A DNA stretch of 64,000 bases from Allolucifera butyrica (lineage in GTDB: Bacteria > Bacillota > Negativicutes > Sporomusales > UPPP01). The DNA is taken from positions 1-64,000 of the forward strand of contig NZ_UPPP01000105.1 of NCBI RefSeq assembly GCF_900476375.1, written 5' to 3'. The notes under the pieces were generated by a model. It had not been told where the DNA came from and searched no databases. It saw nothing but the letters and a program-made list of their open reading frames with translations. This document shows positions 41,341-49,256 of the stretch, in pieces (the first letter of the stretch is position 1; each line of letters begins with the position of its first letter). The translations under genes were made by a program, and so were the position numbers.

Positions 41341-42270
41341 ATGTCTGAAAGACGGATTAATTTGCTTATGGTGTTGACTGCTCTTTTCTGGTCAGGTGCA
41401 TTTATTACCGGAAAAATAGCGGTACGGGAATTTCCTGCCTTTGCGCTTACTTTTTTCCGGTTTCTGTTTGCCTTGCCGCTTATTTTTTCCATTTTATACA
41501 TTCGAGAGCCGGAAAATATGCTGCCGCGCGGCAAACAGTGGCGGCCGCTCATCATCCTGGGATTTGTCGGCACATTTTGTTATCACGCGTTGTTTTTTAC
41601 CGCCTTGCAATATACTACGGCGATTAATTCTTCCCTTATCGGCGCAATGAACCCTATGGTTACCACTTTGCTGGCTGCTTTATTTTTTAGTGAACAGCTA
41701 ACGCCACGGCGAATTACCGGTGTTATCCTGTCTTTTTGCGGGGTTTTTCTGGTCATTACCAATGCCGATTGGCGCCTGATTAGCGATTTTCGTTTCAACG
41801 GGGGCGATTTGCTGATGCTTTTGGCGGTCTGCAGCTGGGCGGTCTATTCTTTGCTTAGCCGGCGTTATATGAAGGAATATGGACTGACTCCTTTTATGGT
41901 AACCGCCTATACTTTTTTTATCTGCGTCATTCTTGCCGTTCCTTTCATGGTGTGGGAGAACCCGGCAACCTATTTGTTGTCTGCGACCCTGGGCGGCTGG
42001 ATGTCGATTGTCTACATGAGCGTGTTTGCTTCTGTTTTGGGTTACCTGTTCCAGATGGTTGCCATTCAACACATTGGCGCAGCCCGGGCGGCCATGTTTA
42101 TTAATTTGGTTCCGGTCTTTACCATTATTCAGTCCGTCTTTCTGTTAGGCGAATCCTTTTCCTTTTATAAACTGATTGGCGCTTCTATTATTATTACGGG
42201 CGTATATCTGGCCACACGGCCGCAAGCTGAGAATTCGCCGCTGACGCGAAAAGGGCTTCAGGCCGAATAG
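41341..42270 (+). CDS. EamA-family (DMT) permease
   Basis: Ten-helix drug/metabolite transporter, 309 residues, made of two EamA repeats (about 10-140 and 155-290). Family landmarks are ALFWSGAFITGKIAVREFPAF in helix 1, ALQYTTAINSSLIGAMNPMVT, and IQHIGAARAAMFINLVPVFT in the second repeat. Such proteins usually export amino acids or small metabolites. AGGAGGG precedes the ATG. Probably co-transcribed with, and controlled by, the TrmB-type regulator. The substrate is unknown. Confidence 0.9.
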   Translation: MSERRINLLMVLTALFWSGAFITGKIAVREFPAFALTFFRFLFALPLIFSILYIREPENMLPRGKQWRPLIILGFVGTFCYHALFFTALQYTTAINSSLIGAMNPMVTTLLAALFFSEQLTPRRITGVILSFCGVFLVITNADWRLISDFRFNGGDLLMLLAVCSWAVYSLLSRRYMKEYGLTPFMVTAYTFFICVILAVPFMVWENPATYLLSATLGGWMSIVYMSVFASVLGYLFQMVAIQHIGAARAAMFINLVPVFTIIQSVFLLGESFSFYKLIGASIIITGVYLATRPQAENSPLTRKGLQAE

Positions 42271-42416
42271 GCACAAAGTTTCTTAGCGCTTATCCCGGAG
42301 AAAGTGACAATTGGTAAGAAGCTTGAATTCCTGCAATAAGGGAGGAAAAGCCACGTTATTTGTCGTAAATAAACAAAAGTAGATAATCAATTTTTATTTA
42401 GGAGACGTTGCAGTTT

Positions 42417-43163
42417 ATGAGAAAAATTTTGCTTCCAGTTATTTTAGCTACTTTTGTATTATTTACGCTGCCTTGGAACCATACCCTGACCGCAGCCTCG
42501 CAGAAAAGTGAGGAAAAATTATATTTATGGGCGAATGATATGATCCGGCAGCCGAACGACCCGCCTTATCTCAGTTTACACTACCGTCTGCGGGAACTGT
42601 ATTTTTCTGTTGACCCCCATGAAACGCATCCGGTCGTTTTTTTGGGAGACAGCATTACTGATGAAGGGGACTGGTCGGCATTATTTCCTAATTCACCGGT
42701 AGAGAACCGGGGCATTGGCGGCGATACCACATTAGGGGTTCTGAACCGGCTGGATGAAGTCATTGCCTTGAAACCGTCCCAGATTTTTCTGATGATCGGT
42801 ACGAACGACCTTTGTTTTGGCCGTTCGCTTCCTGATATCGTAACGAATTATCGCCGTATTCTGACCCGGTTCCAGACGGAACTGCCGCAGACTCAAGTTT
42901 ATATCCAGAGCGTGCTGCCGTTTAATGATACCATCTTTCCTTCCCGCCTTCTGCGCACGAATGACAATATCCGGAAACTGAACAAGGATATTAAACAGTT
43001 GGCGCGGCAGTATGATTATCCTTATATTAACCTGGTTCCCGCTTTTAGCGGTCCCGACGGCCGGCTGCCCGCCCGCTATACCAGCGACGGTCTGCATCTG
43101 AGTGATGCCGGATACCGGGTTTGGCGCGGTCAAATTAAGGGTTTGGTAAAAGTGGAAAAATAA
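42417..43163 (+). CDS. secreted SGNH/GDSL-family hydrolase
   Basis: The 248-residue esterase-like enzyme has an N-terminal signal peptide (MRKILLPVILATFVLFTLPW, cut around TLTAAS). SGNH blocks are visible: GDS with nucleophile S79 (VVFLGDSIT), Gly block NRGIGGDTT, block III GTND with N130, and the C-terminal DGLHLS with catalytic Asp and His. Family members deacetylate or deacylate carbohydrates, lipids or peptidoglycan. AGGAGA lies 11 nt before the ATG; a TTG at 42408 is an alternative start. The preceding 146-nt gap shows no strong signals. Confidence 0.88.
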   Translation: MRKILLPVILATFVLFTLPWNHTLTAASQKSEEKLYLWANDMIRQPNDPPYLSLHYRLRELYFSVDPHETHPVVFLGDSITDEGDWSALFPNSPVENRGIGGDTTLGVLNRLDEVIALKPSQIFLMIGTNDLCFGRSLPDIVTNYRRILTRFQTELPQTQVYIQSVLPFNDTIFPSRLLRTNDNIRKLNKDIKQLARQYDYPYINLVPAFSGPDGRLPARYTSDGLHLSDAGYRVWRGQIKGLVKVEK

Positions 43164-43181
43164 GCTGCCACTATAATTACG

Positions 43182-43209
43182 AAAGCATTCCCCAGGGGGA
43201 TGCTTTTTT
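43182..43209 (+). terminator. terminator after the SGNH hydrolase
   Basis: AAAGCATTCCCC (43182-43193) pairs with GGGGGATGCTTT (43195-43206), followed by TTTG. Confidence 0.85.
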
Positions 43210-43228
43210 GTTATGCCCGTCTTATCCA

Positions 43229-43281
43229 GCGCTCGGAGCCCTGCACCACGAGCCGAAAGACCGCGTTAAGCAGTCTTTTTG
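43229..43281. repeat. terminator-ended intergenic repeat, copy A (partial)
   Basis: GCGCTCGGAGCCCTGC...GAGCCGAAAGACCGCGTTAAG and the T-run closely match the 3' halves of copies at 50760 and 61819. The hairpin arm has one mismatch (GACCGC against GCAGTC). The 5' half (CAAGACGATCC block) is missing here. Confidence 0.65.
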
Positions 43282-43283
43282 TC

Positions 43284-43328
43284 TTGACAAACTAATATCG
43301 TTAGTTTTAAAATTAATGTTGTTAGTTT
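43284..43328 (+). promoter_or_regulatory. promoter with tandem TetR-type operators
   Basis: TTGACA (43284-43289) is followed after 17 nt by TTAAAA (43307-43312). Two near-identical 19-bp inverted repeats flank the -10 region: AAACTAA-N5-TTAGTTT (43289-43307) and AAATTAA-N5-TTAGTTT (43310-43328). Tandem sites of this size are typical of TetR repressors, and a TetR gene follows. Confidence 0.75.
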
Positions 43329-43370
43329 CCCGGTTTAAGGAAGAATAACTTTGAACACATCACATTATTT

Positions 43371-43961
43371 TTGGTGGAAAGCGGTGATAACTTGTCACGG
43401 ATTGGCTTAAATTATCAAATGATTATCGAAGCGGCGGCGGAAATTGCCGACCGGAGCGGACTGGAAGATATTACGCTGACACTGGTTGCCGAACACCTGG
43501 GAGTGCGCAAGCCTTCTTTATACAATCATATAAACGGACTGCCCGAATTAAGGCGGGGTTTGGCAATCTGGGGCACAGAACAGTTGAAAAACAGCATGGG
43601 CGCGGCAGCCATTGGCAAAGCCAAAAAGGATGCGGTCATGGCCATAGCTGTTGCCTACCGGGAGTTTGCCCATCGGCGTCCGGGGCTGTACCGGGCAATT
43701 GTGGCCACACCGGACCGGGGTGACCCAGCCATGGGGAAGGCGACAAAAAGCCTGATGGCGGTCATTGCTGCTGTCATCGAGCCGTATAATTTCAGCGGCC
43801 ACGATACCCGGCACGCCGTCCGGGGTTTACGCAGCATCATGCATGGCTTTGTCGCGCTGGAAGCCGCCGGCTGGTTTGCCGCTCCGGTGGACCGGGATGA
43901 GAGTTATACCCAGTTAATTAAAACTTTTATCCGGGGCATCGAGTCTTTAGACTGCGCCTGA
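43371..43961 (+). CDS. TetR/AcrR-family regulator (WHG domain)
   Basis: The 196-residue repressor has an N-terminal helix-turn-helix (LNYQMIIEAAAEIADRSG, LTLVAEHLGVRKPSLYNHI) and a C-terminal ligand domain of the WHG type (HRRPGLYRAIVATP ... LRSIMHGFVALEAAGWF). The start is uncertain: TTG 43371, GTG 43374 or TTG 43392 (the last giving MSRIGLNYQ, behind GGTGAT) are all possible. The drug-efflux type MFS gene 62 bases downstream is its likely target, together with itself. Confidence 0.85.
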   Translation: MVESGDNLSRIGLNYQMIIEAAAEIADRSGLEDITLTLVAEHLGVRKPSLYNHINGLPELRRGLAIWGTEQLKNSMGAAAIGKAKKDAVMAIAVAYREFAHRRPGLYRAIVATPDRGDPAMGKATKSLMAVIAAVIEPYNFSGHDTRHAVRGLRSIMHGFVALEAAGWFAAPVDRDESYTQLIKTFIRGIESLDCA

Positions 43962-44023
43962 CTGGTTTTCGGGCGGGCCTTGGAACTGGAAATTTACGTT
44001 AATGATAAGTGGGGATATTTAAA

Positions 44024-45220
44024 ATGGAAATTTGGAAACGGAATTTGTTTGTTTGCTGGTTCGGTGTTTTTGTCACATCCCTGGGGCTGAGTCAGATTGT
44101 GCCGATTTTGCCGCTCTATATAGCCCATCTGGGGATTCACGATACCGCGAAAATTGAACAGTGGGCCGGTATCACGTTCGGGGTTACAACGCTGGTTATG
44201 GCGGCGGTTTCGCCCCTTTGGGGCTGGGCGGCCGATAAGTATGGGCGGAAACCCATGCTGCTTAGAGCGAGTTTGGGAATGTGCCTCGTTATCAGCAGCA
44301 TGGGCTTCGTTCAGAATGTCTATCAATTATTGGGACTGCGTCTTTTGCAGGGAACCATTTCCGGTTTTTACTCCGGTTCAATTACCCTGATTGCAACGCA
44401 AACGCCTACGGAACGGGCCGGCTGGGCGTTGGGAACGCTGGCAACGGGAGCGGTGGGCGGCACGCTGTTAGGGCCGCTGCTGGGAGGCTATTTGGCGGAA
44501 ACCATGGGTTTTCGCAGTGTATTTTTATCAATCGGCGCATTACTGCTGGTCGCATTCCTGTTATCTTTATTGTTTGTGAAGGAAGATTTCACCGCTTCCC
44601 AGGGAAAGGTGCTTGGTTTTCAGGAGGTCTGGCGGCTGCTGCCGAATCCCGGACTCTTGGTTGCCATGTTTGTCACTACGTTCGTTTTACAATTGGCCTT
44701 GTATTCCATAGAACCGATCATTACCGTCTACATTGGACAGTTGTCACGAAACACGGCGCATATCGCTCTGATTTCGGGCACGGTTTTCGCCGCCTCCGGA
44801 TTCGCAAGCATGCTGGCTGCTCCCCGGCTGGGAAAGCTGTCCGACCGGATCGGTCCGCAAAAGGTAATTCTGACAGCTCTGATTGCCGGCGGTTTACTAT
44901 TCATTCCGCAGGCCTGGGTGCAAAACGCCTGGCAGTTGGGTGGCCTCCGGTTACTGCTGGGGATTGTTACAGCCGCCCTGCTGCCGTCCATTAACACACT
45001 GCTGAAACGGAACACGCCGGATGAGGTTGCCGGACGGGCTTTTGGTTATAACCAGGCCGCCCAGTTTTTAGGAATGTTCTCCGGTTCGGTGCTGGGGGGG
45101 CAGATAGCGGCTGCCTACGGGATTCATTACGTGTTTTTTGTTACCAGCACCTTGCTGCTGCTAAATGCCCTGTGGGTTTACCGGGCGATGCTGAAAAGGC
45201 TGACCGAGTGTGAAGCTTGA
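44024..45220 (+). CDS. MFS multidrug efflux transporter (MdtG-like)
   Basis: The 398-residue, 12-helix exporter has the DHA1-type helix 1 LGLSQIVPILPLYIAHLGI, the loop motif WGWAADKYGRKPMLL and the helix 5 antiporter motif GGTLLGPLLGGYLAE. The ATG at 44024 is preferred (AAGTGGGG 8 nt upstream) over an upstream GTG at 44009. Likely controlled by the TetR gene just before it. The family exports drugs such as fosfomycin or fluoroquinolones; the substrate here is unknown. Confidence 0.9.
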   Translation: MEIWKRNLFVCWFGVFVTSLGLSQIVPILPLYIAHLGIHDTAKIEQWAGITFGVTTLVMAAVSPLWGWAADKYGRKPMLLRASLGMCLVISSMGFVQNVYQLLGLRLLQGTISGFYSGSITLIATQTPTERAGWALGTLATGAVGGTLLGPLLGGYLAETMGFRSVFLSIGALLLVAFLLSLLFVKEDFTASQGKVLGFQEVWRLLPNPGLLVAMFVTTFVLQLALYSIEPIITVYIGQLSRNTAHIALISGTVFAASGFASMLAAPRLGKLSDRIGPQKVILTALIAGGLLFIPQAWVQNAWQLGGLRLLLGIVTAALLPSINTLLKRNTPDEVAGRAFGYNQAAQFLGMFSGSVLGGQIAAAYGIHYVFFVTSTLLLLNALWVYRAMLKRLTECEA

Positions 45221-45223
45221 TAA

Positions 45224-45246
45224 GAAAAACCGCTACGCGGTTTTTC
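45224..45246 (+). terminator. terminator after the mdtG-like gene
   Basis: AAAAACCGC (45225-45233) pairs with GCGGTTTTT (45237-45245) around a 3-nt loop. After it lies a direct repeat of GGTAATAGGAA (near 45253 and 45270). Confidence 0.8.
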
Positions 45247-45352
45247 GGTAATTGGTAATAGGAATTTGGTAATAGGAAAAAGATAGGGCACGGACCCAAG
45301 GGGTCTTTATGTGGAAGAAAGTATATAAATTATTAATGGAGCTATAAAATTC

Positions 45353-46600
45353 ATGAAACTTATGATTCACAATACGGCCGCCAAATTGATTGCAATCCGT
45401 GGATTGCGCAGCATCGGCCAAGGGGCGATGGTAGTGGACCTGACGCTGTATTTGAAGGATCTCCAATGGAGCGGTTCTTTAATTGGCAGTGTTACGTCGG
45501 CCGCCGGCCTTTTTGGCGCCCTGCTCATTCTGCTGGTGGGAATACTGAGCGACCGGTTTGGCCGGAAACGGTTTCTGGTTTTATATGAGCTGATTACCTT
45601 TTTTTCAGCCCTTTGGCTTTGTTTTACAACGCAAACGCTTGTGCTTATTTTAGCAATTGTTATTACCGGATTCGGCCGCGGGCAAAGCGGTGCCGCCGGT
45701 CCGTTCAGCCCGGCGGAACAGGCCTGGCTGTCCTGCTATGCAGAACAATCCCGCCGCGGTCAAATCTTTAGTTTAAATACTGCCGTGGGTTTTGCCGGGA
45801 TGGCTTTGGGTGCTGTGATCGGGGGACTGCCGGGCTTATATAATTCCGGGTCTCCCCTATTGGCTTACCGGCCGGTTTTCTTTTTAATTGCCGTGATTTC
45901 GTTACTCTGCACAGTCATTTTACTAAGCATGCAAGACCGGGACGAACCGGCGGAAGTTTCTGTGCCGGGGGTTGAGCAAAGACCGGAGAAAAAGCCCGGC
46001 GCCAATCCGGAGAAAGAGCATATCATCTGGTATGAGGAAAACTGGGCATTGCTTAAATTGGCGCTGGTGAATAGTCTGAACGGACTTGCCATTGGCCTTA
46101 CGGGGCCGATGATGGCGTATTGGTTTAGTCTTCGGTTTGAGGTAAGCACACAAGAGATCGGATTAATGATGGCGGCAGGATTCTTTTTGACAGGAATGTT
46201 CGCTGTTATTAACGGTTTTTTGGCAGAACGGTTCGGCATGGTGAAGTCCGTGTCCTGGATGAGAGTAGCCGGTTCCCTGTTGATGTTGATCCTGCCATGG
46301 GTGCCGAGTTTTACGCTGGCTTCCTTGATTTACATTATGCGGAACTCCATTAGCCGCGGGACCCAAGGCAACCGGTCCGCCTTGACGGTCAGCCTCACCC
46401 GTGAATCCCGGCGGGGACTGGCAGCGAGCATCAATGCGCTGTCCAACCGGTTGCCTTCCGCTGTCGGACCTACAATCACCGGTTATTTATTTGACGCCGG
46501 TCAATTATCGTTGCCATTAACACTGACCGCGGTAATGCAATTAATTAGTGCGGGGCTCTATCAGCGGGTCTTTGGCGGTTATGACAAACAAAAGGTTTGA
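45353..46600 (+). CDS. MFS transporter
   Basis: The 415-residue MFS protein has 12 predicted helices and the loop motif GILSDRFGRKRFLV. A long central loop (residues about 200-225, Pro/Glu/Lys-rich) separates the halves. The helix 1 region AIRGLRSIGQGAMVVDLTLYL resembles a branch of MFS proteins found in Firmicutes without assigned substrate. The ribosome binding site is weak (GGAG 13 nt upstream). It stands between the MdtG-like and Fsr-like exporters, separated from each by an intergenic gap. Confidence 0.85.
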   Translation: MKLMIHNTAAKLIAIRGLRSIGQGAMVVDLTLYLKDLQWSGSLIGSVTSAAGLFGALLILLVGILSDRFGRKRFLVLYELITFFSALWLCFTTQTLVLILAIVITGFGRGQSGAAGPFSPAEQAWLSCYAEQSRRGQIFSLNTAVGFAGMALGAVIGGLPGLYNSGSPLLAYRPVFFLIAVISLLCTVILLSMQDRDEPAEVSVPGVEQRPEKKPGANPEKEHIIWYEENWALLKLALVNSLNGLAIGLTGPMMAYWFSLRFEVSTQEIGLMMAAGFFLTGMFAVINGFLAERFGMVKSVSWMRVAGSLLMLILPWVPSFTLASLIYIMRNSISRGTQGNRSALTVSLTRESRRGLAASINALSNRLPSAVGPTITGYLFDAGQLSLPLTLTAVMQLISAGLYQRVFGGYDKQKV

Positions 46601-46671
46601 TTTCCTTTAGTCCCTATTAAAACAACGGCGCGCCGTAAGGATAAATCTGTATAATCGCTGAAAAACCGGAA

Positions 46672-46700
46672 TTGCTTCTGCTTACCGGCGGGATTATAAT
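46672..46700 (+). promoter_or_regulatory. promoter for the Fsr-like MFS gene
   Basis: TTGCTT (46672-46677), 17-nt spacer, TATAAT (46695-46700). A small hairpin GCCAGC/GCTGGC (46759-46775) with TTTC after it lies in the leader and could act as a weak attenuator. Confidence 0.6.
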
Positions 46701-46812
46701 GAATCTACAAAGAAAGGCCGCGGGATTCTGGTTGAATATAATTTGATTTTATTTTTGTGCCAGCTTCAGGCTGGCTTTCAAATTTTGATCCGTTAGGCGG
46801 CTGTAGGAGTGA

Positions 46813-47994
46813 ATGGGTTTGGTGAGTCTAAATTTATTTAAAAACGTTCCCCGGGCAATCTGGCTGATCGCTGCCGGCCATCTGGTTGCCGATTTGTCGC
46901 CGGGGGCCCTGTACGTGGCGCTGCCTTTTTTGAAAGCCAAGTTTAGCCTGTCTTATGCCGAAGTCAGCGCCATTGTGCTGCTGCAGAATTTGGCTTCTTC
47001 CGTCAGTCAGCCCCTGTTTGGCTATCTGAGCGACCAAAAACACCGCCTTTGGCTGATGCCGGCCGGCTGTTTGATTACCGGGGTTTTTCTGGCGGCTTCG
47101 TTATTGGTGCCCAATTATTACTTGGTAATGGTGTGCACTGCCCTCAGCGGCCTGGGGAATGCCGCTTTCCATCCGGAAGCGGCGAAGACGGTGAACTTTA
47201 TCGGCGGCAAGGAAAAGGGGAAAGCGGTCAGTCTCTTTTCGGTGGGCGGTTATGCCGGAGTAGCGCTGGGATCTTTGTTTCTGGCGGCCCTGCTTTGGGG
47301 TAAGCAAAGCAGCCAAATTCTTCTTTACACTATACCCAGCATTGTAATTAGTATTGCCTTGTTTTATGAGATAGCCAAGATCCCACGGCCTGAAATCAGA
47401 GGCCGGGGAAGTTTGGGAACCCTTAGGGAGTGCGTGAATTGGCCTTTGCTGGCTTTGTTGGGAATGATTCTGACCCGGGCAACGGTTACGGCGGGGATCA
47501 GCACCTTTGTTCCTTTATATTATGTTTCTTATTTAGGCGGCAGTGAGGTTTACGCCAGTTCCCTGCTCACGGTCTATCTGGCGGCCGGAGCCGTCGGCAC
47601 GATGTTCGGGGGAATTTTAAGCGACAAATTTGGCAGCAAGCAGGTCATGCTTTTCTCTATTCTGCCGATTGCCCTTTTAATGTATTGGTTTTTATCGGCC
47701 AGCGGCGTTTGGGTATTTGTAATCTTGGCATTAGCCAATATTCTGCTGTCGGCTACGGCTACCAGCAGTTTAGTGTTGACGCAAAAAATGATGCCCAAGA
47801 ACGTGGGAATGGCTTCCGGATTTACACTCGGCTTTAGTGTCGGCCTTGGCACCATGGGTGTTTTAGGTTTGGGACAGGTTGCGGATCTTTGGGGAATAAC
47901 CTGGGTATTTGATATATTGGTTTTATTGCCGGCAATTGGTTTTGTCCTTACCCTGTTTATCAGGGAGCCTGAACCCCGGCCGGTAAGAGTGTAG
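46813..47994 (+). CDS. MFS transporter, fosmidomycin-resistance (Fsr) type
   Basis: The 393-residue, 12-helix exporter has AAGHLVADLSPGALYVALPFL in helix 1 and GLGNAAFHPEAAKTVNF in helix 4, the latter being the Fsr hallmark (GLGSSIFHPE-like with conserved H-P-E). Fsr proteins export fosmidomycin and related compounds or sugars. The start is uncertain: AGGAG is only 3 nt before ATG 46813; TTG 46819 (9 nt) would be better spaced. Confidence 0.88.
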   Translation: MGLVSLNLFKNVPRAIWLIAAGHLVADLSPGALYVALPFLKAKFSLSYAEVSAIVLLQNLASSVSQPLFGYLSDQKHRLWLMPAGCLITGVFLAASLLVPNYYLVMVCTALSGLGNAAFHPEAAKTVNFIGGKEKGKAVSLFSVGGYAGVALGSLFLAALLWGKQSSQILLYTIPSIVISIALFYEIAKIPRPEIRGRGSLGTLRECVNWPLLALLGMILTRATVTAGISTFVPLYYVSYLGGSEVYASSLLTVYLAAGAVGTMFGGILSDKFGSKQVMLFSILPIALLMYWFLSASGVWVFVILALANILLSATATSSLVLTQKMMPKNVGMASGFTLGFSVGLGTMGVLGLGQVADLWGITWVFDILVLLPAIGFVLTLFIREPEPRPVRV

Positions 47995-48099
47995 ATAGCG
48001 GGGCAATGTCATAGTTTTGTCACAACCCCGTAGTATCCTTTTGGTAAACGGGACCATAGATGTATCTATTTTCCGTAATTTGGCCTAAGGGGTAACTAA

Positions 48100-48864
48100 A
48101 TGTTTAAAAAGATTATGTTGATTTTTACTGTGTTAACCGTCGTAACGACCAATGCCTTAGCGGCATCTTCCCTTGAGAAAGAGATAAAGAATGATTTACA
48201 GGGATTTAACGGCAAAGTTGGGGTTTTTGCCAAAAACTTAGATACCGGAAAGACAATACAGTTTAACCAGGATGACGTTTTTCCCACGGCTTCAACAAGT
48301 AAATTAATTGTCGCCTTAGCTACTTATAAATATTTGTATCCGCAGGCGGAAACGGCTAAGGCCAGCCAATATGACCAGGACATTGCCTTAATGATGACGG
48401 TTAGTGACAACAATTCATTCCAAGAACTGTTAAACGAATTTGATTCTACCCACCCGGAGGTCCTCAATCAGGTTGTGAAAGATTTCCGGCTTCACCGGAC
48501 CCAAATCCATAGTGAAGAAGCTTTTAATAAATACCGGTATCATAGTGTGACAACTGCTTATGAAATGGCCAAGGTATTTGAGAAAATCTATAAAGACAAA
48601 TATCTGGACAAAAACAAAAGCGAGCAGTTAAAGGACGAACTGGCCAATACAATTTATAACGATGAAATTCCCCGTTATATGCTGACGCCTGTTTTTCATA
48701 AAGTAGGCGAACTGGATGATGTGCTTTGTGATGTGGGTGTGGTTCAGGACGGTCATGACCCGATTCTTATCAGCTTTTATACCGCGACGCAGGATCACGA
48801 GTACTCCAGCAATTTTATTGCGGCTGAATCGGCTAAACTATATAATGCTTTGCGAAGAAAATAG
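48100..48864 (+). CDS. secreted class A beta-lactamase-like serine hydrolase
   Basis: The 254-residue protein has a signal peptide (MFKKIMLIFTVLTVVTTNAL, cut at ALA-AS). The class A fold is indicated by S65-TS-K68 (TASTSKLIVALATYKYL) and S102-D-N (VSDNNSFQEL). The third motif reads K-V-G (FHKVGELDD) instead of K-T/S-G, and no clear ENxT or ExxLN deacylation glutamate is seen. Ordinary beta-lactamase activity is therefore doubtful; a carboxypeptidase/esterase or penicillin-binding role is possible. No ribosome binding site beyond AAGGGG is visible. Confidence 0.8.
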   Translation: MFKKIMLIFTVLTVVTTNALAASSLEKEIKNDLQGFNGKVGVFAKNLDTGKTIQFNQDDVFPTASTSKLIVALATYKYLYPQAETAKASQYDQDIALMMTVSDNNSFQELLNEFDSTHPEVLNQVVKDFRLHRTQIHSEEAFNKYRYHSVTTAYEMAKVFEKIYKDKYLDKNKSEQLKDELANTIYNDEIPRYMLTPVFHKVGELDDVLCDVGVVQDGHDPILISFYTATQDHEYSSNFIAAESAKLYNALRRK

Positions 48865-48924
48865 GCAATTTCCTGAATACGTTGCAATGGCTTTACAGGC
48901 TGCGTGAAAATTTAAGAATTTATC

Positions 48925-48954
48925 TTGACATCTTTACACATTTAGTAATATTAT
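48925..48954 (+). promoter_or_regulatory. promoter of the aro leader transcript
   Basis: TTGACA (48925-48930), 18-nt spacer, TATTAT (48949-48954). An inverted repeat TAGTA-N6-TACTA (48943-48958) covers the -10 box and might bind a repressor. The leader peptide gene starts 48 nt after the -10 box. Confidence 0.65.
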
Positions 48955-49001
48955 ACTATACAAAGATAGTAATAACGGCTTTGCTCATAGCGGAGGATAT
49001 T

Positions 49002-49148
49002 ATGGACAGGACGGGAAAAACATTGCAAGGGCATAGAGATTTCTGGTTTAGCTTTTATTACCAAGGCTATTATTTTAGCGTTGGTTATTTTGCTTTTCCC
49101 GGAAAAACCGAATATATGAGAAATCTCGCTATGAAATATGCATCATAG
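49002..49148 (+). CDS. aromatic-rich leader peptide of the aroE-aroK attenuator
   Basis: A 48-codon frame opens at ATG 49002 behind CGGAGGATATT. Residues 14-32 (nt 49041-49097) contain 12 aromatic residues out of 19: F14, W15, F16, F18, Y19, Y20, Y23, Y24, F25, Y29, F30, F32. That composition, the position between a promoter and a terminator, and the aromatic-pathway genes downstream are the marks of a leader peptide whose translation speed reports aminoacyl-tRNA supply. Ribosomes that stall in the aromatic run would leave 49120-49127 free to pair with the 5' arm of the terminator. The peptide is not expected to have another function. Confidence 0.75.
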   Translation: MDRTGKTLQGHRDFWFSFYYQGYYFSVGYFAFPGKTEYMRNLAMKYAS

Positions 49149-49182
49149 ATGGCTCGGGGCCCAAATGAATAGAATTAGGGTA

Positions 49183-49220
49183 GAGAAGAGGTTTCACATG
49201 GGAAGCCTCTTCTCTTTTCT
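49183..49220 (+). terminator. attenuator terminator before aroE
   Basis: A 13-bp stem (49183-49195 with 49202-49214, one G-U; loop ACATGG) is followed by TTTTCTTG. The upstream sequence GAAATCTC (49120-49127), inside the last part of the leader frame, can pair with GAGGTTTC (49188-49195) and so break the terminator. Confidence 0.85.
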
Positions 49221-49256
49221 TGTTGTGATGCAGGAAAATTTACAAGGAGGAACGAC

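Noticed and set aside
44281..44994. 237-codon plus-strand frame overlapping the MdtG-like transporter
   Set aside because: Out of frame with a clear MFS gene, Gly/Arg-rich shadow translation with no domain.
48865..49256. T-box riboswitch upstream of aroE
   Set aside because: The conserved T-box sequence (TGG near AGGGTGGNACCGCG) is absent; the leader-peptide model fits better.
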